64,000 bases of DNA from Longitalea luteola (lineage in GTDB: Bacteria; Bacteroidota; Bacteroidia; Chitinophagales; Chitinophagaceae), in NCBI RefSeq assembly GCF_017356035.1, contig NZ_JAFIQX010000005.1:62001-126000 (forward strand), in the 5' to 3' direction. Under the pieces are notes generated by a model. That model worked only from the letters and a program-made list of their open reading frames with translations. It was not told where the DNA came from and made no database searches. The position numbers and the translations under genes were made by a program. Shown piece after piece: positions 17,126 through 25,456 of this stretch. How positions within the stretch are numbered: position 1 is the stretch's first letter; each line of letters opens with the position of its first letter.

Positions 17126-17704
17126 TTAACGGGTGTAGGATTTTTGCGTGTCGCTCAAATATTGGGCTATCTTTTTTTGTAAAACTGATTTGGCTCTCGC
17201 CAGTTGTGATTTGCTGGTGCCTTCACTTATGCCCAGCATATCACCTATCTCTTTATGGGAATATCCCTCTACCACATAGAGGTTAAAAACCGCTCTGTAG
17301 CCGGGGGACAATTCCTGTACAATTCTGATAATATCTTTTTCTGCCAGATTTTCCAGGGCCGAGATATCGGAGTTTTCAATCGTTCCTTCCTCTTTTTCGG
17401 TAACCATCGACAGTTTGGTCGATTTTTTCCGAAAATGTTCAATGGACGTATTGACAAACACCCGTCTTATCCAGCCTTCAAAGGAGCCTTCTGCCCTGAA
17501 ATGGTGTAAATTCCGGTAAACCTTTATAAACCCTTCCTGCAGCAGATCCTGTGCATCCTCAACATTGCTGGCATATCGCAAACAAACCGCATACATTTTG
17601 GGAGAAAACCGGTGATACAGCTCTTCCTGCATACGCCTGTCCCCTGCAATGCATCCTCTTATTAAGTCGGATTCTGAAATGGTATAGTTGCTTTTCTGCT
17701 CCAA
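17126..17704 (-). CDS. ECF-type RNA polymerase sigma-70 factor
   Basis: The 192-residue protein has region 2 (ELYHRFSPKMYAVCLRYASN, DLLQEGFIKVYRNLHHF, GWIRRVFVNTSIEHFRKK) and region 4 with a helix-turn-helix (YSHKEIGDMLGISEGTSKSQ). It should direct RNA polymerase to a small regulon under control of the protein encoded just downstream. The start is unusual: a TAG lies four codons upstream and the first in-frame ATG (residue 25) would cut into region 2, so the TTG at 17702-17704 is the only start that gives a whole domain. Confidence 0.93.
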   Translation of the reverse strand: MEQKSNYTISESDLIRGCIAGDRRMQEELYHRFSPKMYAVCLRYASNVEDAQDLLQEGFIKVYRNLHHFRAEGSFEGWIRRVFVNTSIEHFRKKSTKLSMVTEKEEGTIENSDISALENLAEKDIIRIVQELSPGYRAVFNLYVVEGYSHKEIGDMLGISEGTSKSQLARAKSVLQKKIAQYLSDTQKSYTR

Positions 17705-17732
17705 AAAATCGATCTATGTATTAAAATTATGC

Positions 17733-18323
17733 CTATTGTGTCTTTAATACCTCTTTTTGCAAAAATAATATAAGTTTATCAGCCGCTTTTTTGCGATGGC
17801 TTAGTTCATTCTTTTCGGCCATGGTCATTTCGGCGAAACTGCGGTTACTGCCGGTGGGTTTAAATACCGGGTCGTAACCAAAACCACCCGTACCACTGCG
17901 CTCATGGGTAATGGTTCCCTCACAAATTCCCTCAAAAAGCCATTCCTTACCTTCCCAGATAAGCGAGATCACGGTACGGAACCGGGCGCGCCGGTTGTCG
18001 GTCTTACCCAAATTGGCCAGTAATTTATCAATATTCCTGTCAAAGGCCTTGTCCTCGCCGGCATACCGGGCACTTTTAACGCCAGGTTCACCATTCAGGG
18101 CTTCCACTTCCAGGCCGGTATCTTCACTAAAGCACGACAGGCCGGTCAACCGGTGAATGGTGCGCGATTTTTCACTGGCATTGGCCTCCAGGGTGTCGTG
18201 CGGTTCCGGAATGTCGATATCAATGCCGGCCTGCTTCAAACTGATCACTTCCAGCTGGCTGCCAATAGCCGCCTGGATCTCTTCTACTTTATGTTGATTG
18301 TTGGTGGCGAATATCAGTTTCAT
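17733..18323 (-). CDS. rdgB: Non-canonical purine NTP pyrophosphatase (RdgB/HAM1)
   Basis: This enzyme removes ITP, dITP and XTP from the nucleotide pool by hydrolysing them to the monophosphate. The 196-residue protein shows the full family signature: LIFATNNQHKVEEIQ at the N terminus, FSEDTGLEVEALNGEPGVKS near residue 68 with the catalytic Asp, GTGGFGYDPVF near 145, SFAEMTMAEKNELSHRKKA near 162. Length is normal. It is 28 bases upstream of the sigma factor gene and may share its transcript. Confidence 0.96.
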   Translation of the reverse strand: MKLIFATNNQHKVEEIQAAIGSQLEVISLKQAGIDIDIPEPHDTLEANASEKSRTIHRLTGLSCFSEDTGLEVEALNGEPGVKSARYAGEDKAFDRNIDKLLANLGKTDNRRARFRTVISLIWEGKEWLFEGICEGTITHERSGTGGFGYDPVFKPTGSNRSFAEMTMAEKNELSHRKKAADKLILFLQKEVLKTQ

Positions 18324-18343
18324 TGTTTATACGCTTTGTCAGA

Positions 18344-18469
18344 TAGCTAGTGGTAAGTGGGTCCTTCGCTTCGCTCAGTAGTAGCCAGTGGGGTTTCTAT
18401 TCGAAACTTGCTGCTTTCCGCAGCTTTCCTGTATTCCCCCCTTGCCACTTGCCACTCACCACTCGCCTA
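18344..18469. repeat. Periodic-arm inverted repeat (CTAGTGG/GAGTGG words)
   Basis: GCTAGTGGTAAGTGGGTCC opens the element and CTTGCCACTTGCCACTCACC closes it, with spacer CGAAACTTGCTGCTTTCC between. Its first 51 bases match, in reverse complement, the right end of the element at 3885-4041 with about four differences. The right end supplies the stop codon (TAG) of the leftward gene ending at 18467. Confidence 0.85.
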
Positions 18470-19123
18470 AAGAAACATTCTCTTTAAACAATCCCACAGC
18501 TTCCTTTTTAACGATTTGGCCTGGTCTGTTTCCTGGTTCAGCTGCTGAAGCGCAGGGATGAACAGGTAAGTAGTGCCGGCATAAGGTTGTTCCTTGAATG
18601 ACGGAAAGTTGATAGGCAGTTGAATTTCATCCGGTTCTACCCCAAATAGTAACAGGTATACCGGTTGTAACTGGGTTTTCAGCCTGTCAATGGCAACCGC
18701 TGCCGTGGCATGATTCACGATGGCCACATCGGCCATATTGAGTTTACAGGCACCCAGCATTTTTGTCAGGAACTGCAGATCGCTTTCCGGCACAAACACA
18801 TCGTCGGGGTAGTTGACTACGATCGCGATCTGTTTCTTATTATTTCCCAATATCTTATAAGGCGGTAAGTCAGCCGGTTTTAGGGGTGTTTTTTCAATCA
18901 CCAAAACAGGTTCCGGTTGGGCTGTTTTGATAACAGGTTCTGCCTGAACGGCCATCGGTTCCCGTCTGGCTACGGAGGCTGAAACTGTTTCCTGCACGGG
19001 TGTAAAGCTTTCCTGCGTCGACTGCGGTAGTTCACCCAATTCACCCGGCGCAGGCGCTATCAGCGAGTTCCGGTAAAGATCGGCAATAACAAACCCGGGT
19101 AATTTTATATTAGTTAAGCTCAT
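18467..19123 (-). CDS. Conserved-looking protein of unknown function
   Basis: The 218-residue protein is cytoplasmic (no signal peptide). It has a Pro/Glu/Val-rich linker (about residues 25-90) followed by a compact alpha/beta domain beginning PPYKILGNNKKQIAIVV and containing LTKMLGACKLNMADVAIVN, VYLLLFGVEPDEIQLPI and a C-terminal GTTYLFIPALQQLNQ. The LFG..P..I.LP and PALQ.L ending vaguely recalls clamp-loader psi or uracil-glycosylase-like folds, but that is a guess. It is divergent from ilvE. Its TAG stop overlaps the neighbouring inverted repeat. Confidence 0.7.
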   Translation of the reverse strand: MSLTNIKLPGFVIADLYRNSLIAPAPGELGELPQSTQESFTPVQETVSASVARREPMAVQAEPVIKTAQPEPVLVIEKTPLKPADLPPYKILGNNKKQIAIVVNYPDDVFVPESDLQFLTKMLGACKLNMADVAIVNHATAAVAIDRLKTQLQPVYLLLFGVEPDEIQLPINFPSFKEQPYAGTTYLFIPALQQLNQETDQAKSLKRKLWDCLKRMFL

Positions 19124-19252
19124 TGTTCAAAAGCATTCTTAATCAAACAAATAACAGGCTGGAACCACTCGGAGTTTTACGAACACTTGTTAGTAATTAA
19201 TTTGACAGCCACAAACTTTATTTGTTTATTTGCGGCTCAAAAATACTTGATT

Positions 19253-20317
19253 ATGGTTGAAGCTTATAGTATCCCTGTTACAAAAATTGAACATAGCAGG
19301 TTACCGGGAATTACGCTCGAAAATATTCCTTTCGGAAGAACCTTTACAGATCACATGCTGGAGGCAGATTATGAAAACGGCGAATGGAAGAATGTGGAGA
19401 TCAAGCCGTACCAGCCGCTGGAGATCAGTCCGTCCCTGGCTGCCCTGCATTATGGCCAGGCCATCTTTGAAGGAATCAAAGCCTATAAGAACGAGGCCGG
19501 CGAAGCGTATATTTTCAGGCCTTATGATAATTACAAACGATTTAATTTGTCGGCCGCCCGCATGGAAATGCCAGAAGTGCCTGAAGACATATTTATTGAA
19601 GGCATGCGCCAGTTGATCGCGTTAGATAAGAACTGGATCCCTGCCAAAGAAAATCATTCATTATATATCCGTCCGTTCATGTTCTCTTCCGATGAAATGA
19701 TCGGCGTGCGGGCATCGGAAAAGTACAAGTTCATGATCATCCTGAGCCCGACCGGACCGTACTACAGTGCGCCCATGCGCATTTATGTAGAAGAGAAATA
19801 TACGCGCGCCGCACCGGGTGGGGTAGGGTATGCGAAAGCCGCCGGTAATTACGGGGCCGCCATGTATGTTACTGCCCAGGCCAAAAAGCAGGGGTACGAC
19901 CAGGTTTTATGGACAGACGTGTATGAGCACAAATATGTGCAGGAGATCGGCACTATGAATGTATTTTTTGTGATCGGTGATACCGCTGTGACGCCCGATC
20001 TGAGCGCAGGCACCATCCTGGCCGGGGTTACCCGCGACAGCGTGATGACCATCCTTGAGGAAATGGGCTTACACGTGGAAGAAAGGCCGGTGTCTGTTGA
20101 TTCCCTGATCGATGCCTACAAAGCAGGCCAGCTGCGGGAAGTGTTCGGGACCGGTACGGCTGCCACGGTTTCGCTGATCCGGGAATTGAAATACAAAGAT
20201 TTTGTGATGACATTTGATACCGATAAGTGGACGGTTACTCCCGAGATCAAAAGCCGCCTGGACGCCATCCGGGAAGGCAGGGACGCCGATAAGTTTGGCT
20301 GGATGTTTAAGGTGTAG
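19253..20317 (+). CDS. ilvE: Branched-chain amino acid aminotransferase
   Basis: IlvE transfers the amino group between glutamate and the keto acids of valine, leucine and isoleucine, using PLP. The 354-residue protein starts at the ATG at 19253 (MVEAYSIPVTKIEH); an upstream frame from 19187 adds A/T-rich sequence and is rejected. The PLP lysine is Lys195 in VGYAKAAGNYGAAM. LHYGQAIFEGIKAYK, RPFMFSSDEMIGV and EIGTMNVFFVIGD mark it as fold-type IV of the larger (BCAT group II) kind. TTTATTTG upstream is a near match to the -7 consensus. Confidence 0.95.
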   Translation: MVEAYSIPVTKIEHSRLPGITLENIPFGRTFTDHMLEADYENGEWKNVEIKPYQPLEISPSLAALHYGQAIFEGIKAYKNEAGEAYIFRPYDNYKRFNLSAARMEMPEVPEDIFIEGMRQLIALDKNWIPAKENHSLYIRPFMFSSDEMIGVRASEKYKFMIILSPTGPYYSAPMRIYVEEKYTRAAPGGVGYAKAAGNYGAAMYVTAQAKKQGYDQVLWTDVYEHKYVQEIGTMNVFFVIGDTAVTPDLSAGTILAGVTRDSVMTILEEMGLHVEERPVSVDSLIDAYKAGQLREVFGTGTAATVSLIRELKYKDFVMTFDTDKWTVTPEIKSRLDAIREGRDADKFGWMFKV

Positions 20318-20451
20318 GAGTGAAAAAACAGGAAAAGCCGGTTTTTTATGTTTTTCGGGATATTTTCTGGCGGAAATCACCTGTTTTTCAACTTATTTTG
20401 CACATTATTGGCTGTTAGGCACATTATCCATGAAAAATGGAGTCAATTTTT

Positions 20452-20481
20452 TTGGTTATAAAATTTATCCGCTTAACTTTG
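20452..20481 (+). promoter_or_regulatory. Promoter for rpsL-rpsG
   Basis: TTG at 20452-20454 and TAACTTTG at 20474-20481 are 19 bases apart, matching both elements of the Bacteroidota promoter. The -7 box ends 25 bases before the rpsL ATG. Confidence 0.8.
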
Positions 20482-20506
20482 CCGTCCCAAAATCAAAAGG
20501 TTCAGA

Positions 20507-20887
20507 ATGCCTACTATACAACAATTGGTAAGAAAAGGAAGAGAAATCATTAAGGCTAAAAGTAAATCCAGGGCTTTAGACTCCTGTCCTTTCCGTCGTG
20601 GTGTGTGCACCCGTGTTTATACAACCACTCCTAAAAAGCCTAACTCGGCTTTGCGTAAAGTGGCTAAAGTACGTTTAACAAACAAAGTGGAGGTAATTGC
20701 CTACATTCCCGGTGAAGGTCACAACCTGCAGGAGCACTCAATCGTGCTGGTTCGCGGTGGTCGTGTGAAAGATTTACCTGGTGTACGTTACCACATTGTT
20801 CGCGGTAGCCTGGATACTGCAGGTGTTAAAGACCGTAAACAAAGCCGTTCTAAATACGGAACCAAAAAGGAAAAGGCTAAAAAATAA
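20507..20887 (+). CDS. rpsL: 30S ribosomal protein S12
   Basis: S12 sits at the decoding centre of the small subunit and helps check codon-anticodon pairing. The 126-residue protein has [20 protein letters not shown], the [20 protein letters not shown] region that contains the lysine altered in many streptomycin-resistant strains (here the normal Lys is present), and [16 protein letters not shown]. Length and start are normal. rpsG follows after 29 bases. Confidence 0.98.
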   Translation: MPTIQQLVRKGREIIKAKSKSRALDSCPFRRGVCTRVYTTTPKKPNSALRKVAKVRLTNKVEVIAYIPGEGHNLQEHSIVLVRGGRVKDLPGVRYHIVRGSLDTAGVKDRKQSRSKYGTKKEKAKK

Positions 20888-20916
20888 TTAGTAAGACGTT
20901 CTACAAATTTTTATAA

Positions 20917-21384
20917 ATGAGGAAGACAAAAGCCAAAAAAATTCCCTTAGCACCTGATGCCAGGTATAATGATGTGATGGTAACAAGGTTTATCAACAAC
21001 CTGATGTGGGAAGGAAAAAAGAATACAGCTTTCAACCTATTCTATACTGCATTGGACCGCGTTGCAAAAACAACCGGTGAAAACGGATACGAAGTATGGA
21101 AAAAAGCCCTGAACAATGTTACGCCTGCTGTAGAAGTACGCAGCCGTAGAATTGGTGGTGCTACTTTCCAGATCCCTGCCGAAGTTCGTGCTGAAAGGAA
21201 AGTATCCCTGAGCATGAAATGGCTGATCCGCTACAGCCGTGAAAGAAACGGTCGCAGCATGTCTGAAAAGTTAGCTAATGAGATCATCGCAGCCAGCAAA
21301 GGTGAAGGTGGTGCTTTCAAAAAGAAAGAAGATACGCACCGTATGGCTGAAGCTAACAAGGCTTTTGCTCACTTCCGTGTATAA
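20917..21384 (+). CDS. rpsG: 30S ribosomal protein S7
   Basis: S7 nucleates assembly of the 30S head by binding the 3' major domain of 16S rRNA. The 155-residue protein shows [20 protein letters not shown] at the N terminus and [20 protein letters not shown], RWLIxYSRER and [12 protein letters not shown] downstream, which is the full normal form. Unlike in most bacteria fusA is not next; a terminator and three protease genes intervene. Confidence 0.98.
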   Translation: MRKTKAKKIPLAPDARYNDVMVTRFINNLMWEGKKNTAFNLFYTALDRVAKTTGENGYEVWKKALNNVTPAVEVRSRRIGGATFQIPAEVRAERKVSLSMKWLIRYSRERNGRSMSEKLANEIIAASKGEGGAFKKKEDTHRMAEANKAFAHFRV

Positions 21385-21414
21385 CACTCGTTAAGTACAT
21401 CTTACCATATACGA

Positions 21415-21439
21415 CCCCGACGCTCCCGTCGGGGTTTTT
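21415..21439 (+). terminator. Intrinsic terminator after rpsG
   Basis: CCCCGACG and CGTCGGGG form a perfect eight-pair stem around CTCC, followed by TTTTT. It ends the rpsL-rpsG transcript before the convergent protease gene. Confidence 0.92.
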
Positions 21440-21468
21440 CTGTTTGCGTTTATGCCTCTTTGCTTTAA

Positions 21469-24090
21469 TTACCTCACCATTACCTTCCCCGAAAATTCCC
21501 GCTTTCCATTCTTCTGAATACTTATAAAATAGACCCCGTTTTTAAGGCCCGGCAAGGGTATCGCTTCTGCCGTTTGTGTGAGCCGGTATTGCAATACTTT
21601 TTGTCCAACGGTGTTGAACAGCAGCAGTTGGGTGTTTTGCGGCTCTTCTTTGGTAAGCACCCATAACGAACCGGTTGAGCTAACCGGGTTCGGGAAAATG
21701 ATATATCGTGTAGTGAGGAAATAATATATGCTCTGCGGATTGCTGTACGCGAAATGGCCGTTATTGAGCTCAACCTTTACGCGGTAGGTGTTTACGCCAT
21801 CCACCAGTTTGGTATCGGAATACTCGAATATGATATCTGTAACCGGTTGTATGGTGTGCAAAGCCTGGTAACCAGTGCCGGTCAGTTTTTCGAATGTGAT
21901 ACTTTTTACGTTGAAAGTGGTGCCGATCTCGGCGTACAATGATCCGGTGTTCCCGTTCACCAGGTCGGCAAAGAATGTCTTCAGATAGCAGTCGACACCC
22001 TGTAACTGGTAATTGATGGTATAGGCTTTCAATCCTTCGCGGTCACCGATCATGGGCGCTATGGTATAATATACGGAGTTGCCTGACTGCCGAACAATGA
22101 TGCTGGTGTCGGCCGATGTAACAACAGGTTCCAGGTATTTTTCGCCCAACCGGTACACCCTGTACGAGGTCGCGCCAGGAATACGGTCCCAGAACAACAT
22201 GGCTGAATCGGGGCAATTGAACCCGACCTGTACCAGCGGGGTAGGGGCAATGGCGAAGGTGTCTGAAATAAAAGACTGTCCGTTAATGCTCATGCGCAGC
22301 AAAGCGGTGCCGCAGGTGTCAGGCGCCAGCCAGTAAGTACTGCCCGCGGCCAGCGGGGCTGCATCGTTGACAGGTAACCAGGTGGCGCCCTGGTTCAGAC
22401 TGTATTCCAGCAGGCCGGCGGCGGTATTGAACGTGGACGACCAGCGCACCAGGTTGTTTTCACCACTTCTTACATGGTCGATCCCAAGCGGGAACTGCCA
22501 TTGGAACTGATCGGCAGCATCGGTTTGCCAGGCAATATGAAATGCCTGGCTGCCGCCGGGTATGGCAGATCCTTTCACCCGGATGGTATAAGTACCTGCA
22601 ACCGGGTTGAGGAGCGTGATCTGTTCAACGGGGTTCAGCGTATCTTTTTTTCGGACGGCCGGCAACAGCAGCGAGTCGAGGATTGGCGCGGGGCTCAATA
22701 CCCAGGGCAGCCAAACCTGTCCGTTGCCGTTATATACCAGTTCGATGTCAAGGTCATTGATCAATGCTTTCTGCGCATTGGCGATGGCGGGAGGATCGAG
22801 CCAGCAAAGGGTTATTTTCAATTGCCGGGTATTGGCCGGAACCGGTAAGGAAAATGTTTGAACGCCACCCTGTGTTACTGAACCGGTCAAATATTGTTCA
22901 TTCACCATGCCCTGCATGGCCTTCCAGGCATTCAGGCTGCCATAACCGGAGAGATAATCCGGTCCGGCGGTTCCGCGGTCATCGGCACTGTTCAGCAGCA
23001 CCGCCTTTAACAATGATGCCGGCGGCAGGTTGTTGTTATGTTTTTCTTTATAGAATTGTTGAAGTAAAAGCACCGTTCCGGAAGTGTGGGCGGCTGCACC
23101 GGAGCTGCCATCTTCGCCAAAAGCCACCAGTTCAGGTTTTATGCGGCCGTCGTATGCAGGTCCGCGCGAACTGAGGTAGGCCACTGTTCCGAATGAATCG
23201 GTTGCGCCAACAGTTAGGATGTTCTTGGCCATTTTAAAGCTGCCGGTAAGATTGGCCATATTGTTTATGCCGGCATAAGGTCCGGTGCTTACCAGGTTGC
23301 CCGAATTGCCCGAAGAAAAGACATGCAGCAATCCGGGATTATTGATCAGGCTGGCATCGTAGGCAGCCGCATCGGCCCCATAATAGTTCTCGATGCCGGT
23401 TCCATACGAATGGTTTTGTACTGAAACCCGGTGCTGTTTGTAGTCATTATCGGCATCGGGTAAAAGGCTGGCGAAATTTGAAGAAATGACCGACGCGGCA
23501 GGTACAACGCCGCCGCCGGTATAATAGGAATTCTCACCGCCTGCAATGATGGTGCACATATACGAAGCGTGCGAGGAAATGAGGGCTGAGCTAAGCGGGG
23601 TAGAAATATACCGGCCTTTGAGATCGATATCTCCCGTATCGGGTTTGTTTTCCTTGACAGAAACCACCAGGTCATTACCCTTTAAGCCGGGGAACTGTTT
23701 ATGCACCATGTTGATGGTGTTCAGGCTGTTATCATAAGTAGAGATGGCCAGTTCTTCATGCGGCTGGCGGGGCACATCAACGAAACGGACAAAAGGCTGC
23801 GATAATACAAGTGAGTCGATCTGCGTTCCCCGGGCAGTAACGACCAGCAGTCCGCCCGCATATTCCTGAATGATCCGTACGGAAGCTTGTTTGGTGTTGA
23901 AATAGTTTCTGGCAGAATCGATGTTGGAAGTAACGATCCAGAATACCTGTTCCTGTTTGCTGGTCAACAACTTTGTGTTGTTTTGCAGCACTGGCGACAG
24001 CTTGCGGTTCGCCGGGATAACCCTTTTCTGCGCCACTACCAGTTGTGTGGTTAACGTAAAAATAAGCAGCCAAAGCCCGGTTTGTTTCAT
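21469..24090 (-). CDS. Secreted S8 (subtilisin-like) serine protease with T9SS sorting domain
   Basis: The 873-residue protein has a signal peptide (LWLLIFTLTTQLVVAQ) and a subtilase catalytic domain: His174 in SSHASYMCTIIAGG, oxyanion Asn in FSSGNSGN, and the nucleophile Ser330 in GEDGSSGAAAHTSGTVLLLQ. The aspartate region reads VSVKENKPDTGDIDLKGR and departs from the usual D-T/S-G layout, so the exact Asp is unsure. A beta-sandwich P-like domain and Fn3-type segment follow. The C-terminal 80 residues (IIFPNPVSSTGSLWVLTKEE, NTVGQKVLQYRL, GLKNGVYFISIQKNG) are a type A T9SS sorting domain, so it is sent across the outer membrane. It lies in reverse orientation inside the ribosomal cluster. Confidence 0.92.
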   Translation of the reverse strand: MKQTGLWLLIFTLTTQLVVAQKRVIPANRKLSPVLQNNTKLLTSKQEQVFWIVTSNIDSARNYFNTKQASVRIIQEYAGGLLVVTARGTQIDSLVLSQPFVRFVDVPRQPHEELAISTYDNSLNTINMVHKQFPGLKGNDLVVSVKENKPDTGDIDLKGRYISTPLSSALISSHASYMCTIIAGGENSYYTGGGVVPAASVISSNFASLLPDADNDYKQHRVSVQNHSYGTGIENYYGADAAAYDASLINNPGLLHVFSSGNSGNLVSTGPYAGINNMANLTGSFKMAKNILTVGATDSFGTVAYLSSRGPAYDGRIKPELVAFGEDGSSGAAAHTSGTVLLLQQFYKEKHNNNLPPASLLKAVLLNSADDRGTAGPDYLSGYGSLNAWKAMQGMVNEQYLTGSVTQGGVQTFSLPVPANTRQLKITLCWLDPPAIANAQKALINDLDIELVYNGNGQVWLPWVLSPAPILDSLLLPAVRKKDTLNPVEQITLLNPVAGTYTIRVKGSAIPGGSQAFHIAWQTDAADQFQWQFPLGIDHVRSGENNLVRWSSTFNTAAGLLEYSLNQGATWLPVNDAAPLAAGSTYWLAPDTCGTALLRMSINGQSFISDTFAIAPTPLVQVGFNCPDSAMLFWDRIPGATSYRVYRLGEKYLEPVVTSADTSIIVRQSGNSVYYTIAPMIGDREGLKAYTINYQLQGVDCYLKTFFADLVNGNTGSLYAEIGTTFNVKSITFEKLTGTGYQALHTIQPVTDIIFEYSDTKLVDGVNTYRVKVELNNGHFAYSNPQSIYYFLTTRYIIFPNPVSSTGSLWVLTKEEPQNTQLLLFNTVGQKVLQYRLTQTAEAIPLPGLKNGVYFISIQKNGKREFSGKVMVR

Positions 24091-24363
24091 AATACAATCT
24101 ACTGAATAAATGAAAGTAAATCACAACTAATGATGGCACAAAGCAGACCTATAATAACGGAACAATAGGGACATCTCAACTAACTATCGGGGGCATCCTA
24201 AAACTACACAATTAATTTTTAATATATTCCAATAGAATCCATTTGGTTATACTATAAATGCGCTTCTTCTGCAACCCGGTTGCTTAATTATCGGGTGGAT
24301 ATCTGATTTATTTTCTTAAATTGAAAGTACCATTAATTTGTAAACTATTAAAACGAAACACTT
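24091..24363. other. Divergent intergenic region
   Basis: This 273-bp A/T-rich gap lies between the leftward subtilase and the rightward M57 gene. I see no word repeat or strong TAnnTTTG match. CTTCTGCAACCCGGTTGC near 24265 resembles CTTCTGCAACGCAGTTGC near 25348, upstream of the second M57 gene, so the two paralogues share upstream sequence. Confidence 0.5.
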
Positions 24364-25161
24364 ATGAGAATGACTCACCTGAAGATGGCAGTTGCCGTGG
24401 CTGCCTGTGTTGTTATGTTGTTTGCCTGCCGTAAAAATGGTGCTACTGAACCCATTGCTGCTCCTTCCGATGAAGCGCTCAGTAAAATAAATGCGCTCGG
24501 TTTTAGTAATAAGAATGTAAGCATGGACGATGAAGGGAATTATGTCGTGGAAGGGGATATTTTGTTAAGCCAGGCCGAGCTGGATGCTGTGCCCGATATG
24601 CAGTTTTTGCGGGTAGGCGCTGAAGAACAGTATCGTACGTATAACCTGGTTACCCGGTTGCCACGGGTAATTACAGTAAGTATTTCTTCCAGGCTGCCAT
24701 CGTCATACGTAGCCGCACTGGATGTAGCCCTGGCGAGGTACAATGCGGAAAATTTACGCATCAGCTTTCAGCGGGTAAGTTCGGGGGCTGATATTACCAT
24801 TGTGAAGGGCAATGGGAACTTCCTGGCTTCTGCCGGTTTCCCAACCAGTAGCGGTGATCCCTACAGCCAGGTTAAAGTAAATTCAAATGCGTTAAGTGGT
24901 CAACCCCAGGGTACGGTGGCATCGGTGCTGGCGCATGAGCTGGGCCATTGTGTAGGATTTAGACATACCGATTATATGGACCGGTCGTATAGCTGTGGCG
25001 GTCAGCCGGTGAATGAAGGGGCGAGTACGGTGGGTGCGGTATTTATTCCGGGCACAAATCCCGATCCTGATCCCAATTCCTGGATGTTATCGTGTATAGG
25101 TTCCGGGCAGAACCGGCCATTCAATGCCAATGATAAGATTGCGCTCGGCTATCTCTACTAA
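24364..25161 (+). CDS. M57 family zinc metalloprotease lipoprotein, copy 1
   Basis: The 265-residue protein has a lipoprotein signal peptide ending in the lipobox LFAC followed by RKNG, so it is anchored in a membrane by its Cys. The zinc site is HELGHCVGFRHTD at residues 191-203 (His191, Glu192, His195, His201, Asp203), the extended HExxHxxGxRHxD form of the dual-action HEIGH peptidases (M57). The prodomain-like segment VVEGDILLSQAELDA precedes it, and MLSCIGSGQNRPFNANDK ends the protein. It lies next to a paralogue at 25457 and between rpsG and fusA. Confidence 0.9.
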   Translation: MRMTHLKMAVAVAACVVMLFACRKNGATEPIAAPSDEALSKINALGFSNKNVSMDDEGNYVVEGDILLSQAELDAVPDMQFLRVGAEEQYRTYNLVTRLPRVITVSISSRLPSSYVAALDVALARYNAENLRISFQRVSSGADITIVKGNGNFLASAGFPTSSGDPYSQVKVNSNALSGQPQGTVASVLAHELGHCVGFRHTDYMDRSYSCGGQPVNEGASTVGAVFIPGTNPDPDPNSWMLSCIGSGQNRPFNANDKIALGYLY

Positions 25162-25286
25162 AGCTGAAGGCTGAGGGCTGAAGGCTTGAACCGCAAAGTG
25201 TGGAGGCGGAGCGTGGTTAAACGATATTTCCGCCTTTAGCCTTAAGCCTTCAGCCTTTAGCCTTCAGCCTTGAGCCTTAAGCTTTC
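25162..25286. repeat. Periodic-arm inverted repeat (GGCTGAAGGC words)
   Basis: The left arm AGCTGAAGGCTGAGGGCTG and AAGGCTTGAA is followed by spacer CGCAAAGTGTGGAGGCGG and the right arm AGCCTTAAGCCTTCAGCC and TTTAGCCTTCAGCCTTGAGC, which is the complement of the left. It begins directly after the stop codon of M57 copy 1. Confidence 0.9.
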
Positions 25287-25456
25287 GATAAAAACTTTTC
25301 CACAATAACGGTTATACATACTGGTAATTGGGTAAAATGGTTGTGCTTCTGCAACGCAGTTGCCATTTTGCAGCATTCTGTTCAAGATAAATTTGTTTAA
25401 ATTGATAGACGTTCACAGATGCAGTAACCAACCATTAAACTTAAATCTACAGTCAC

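Noticed and set aside
24091-24363. tRNA or small RNA gene in the divergent gap
   Set aside because: No cloverleaf or strong hairpin could be found; I also checked the other gaps over 250 bases by eye without success, but this is not a computed search.
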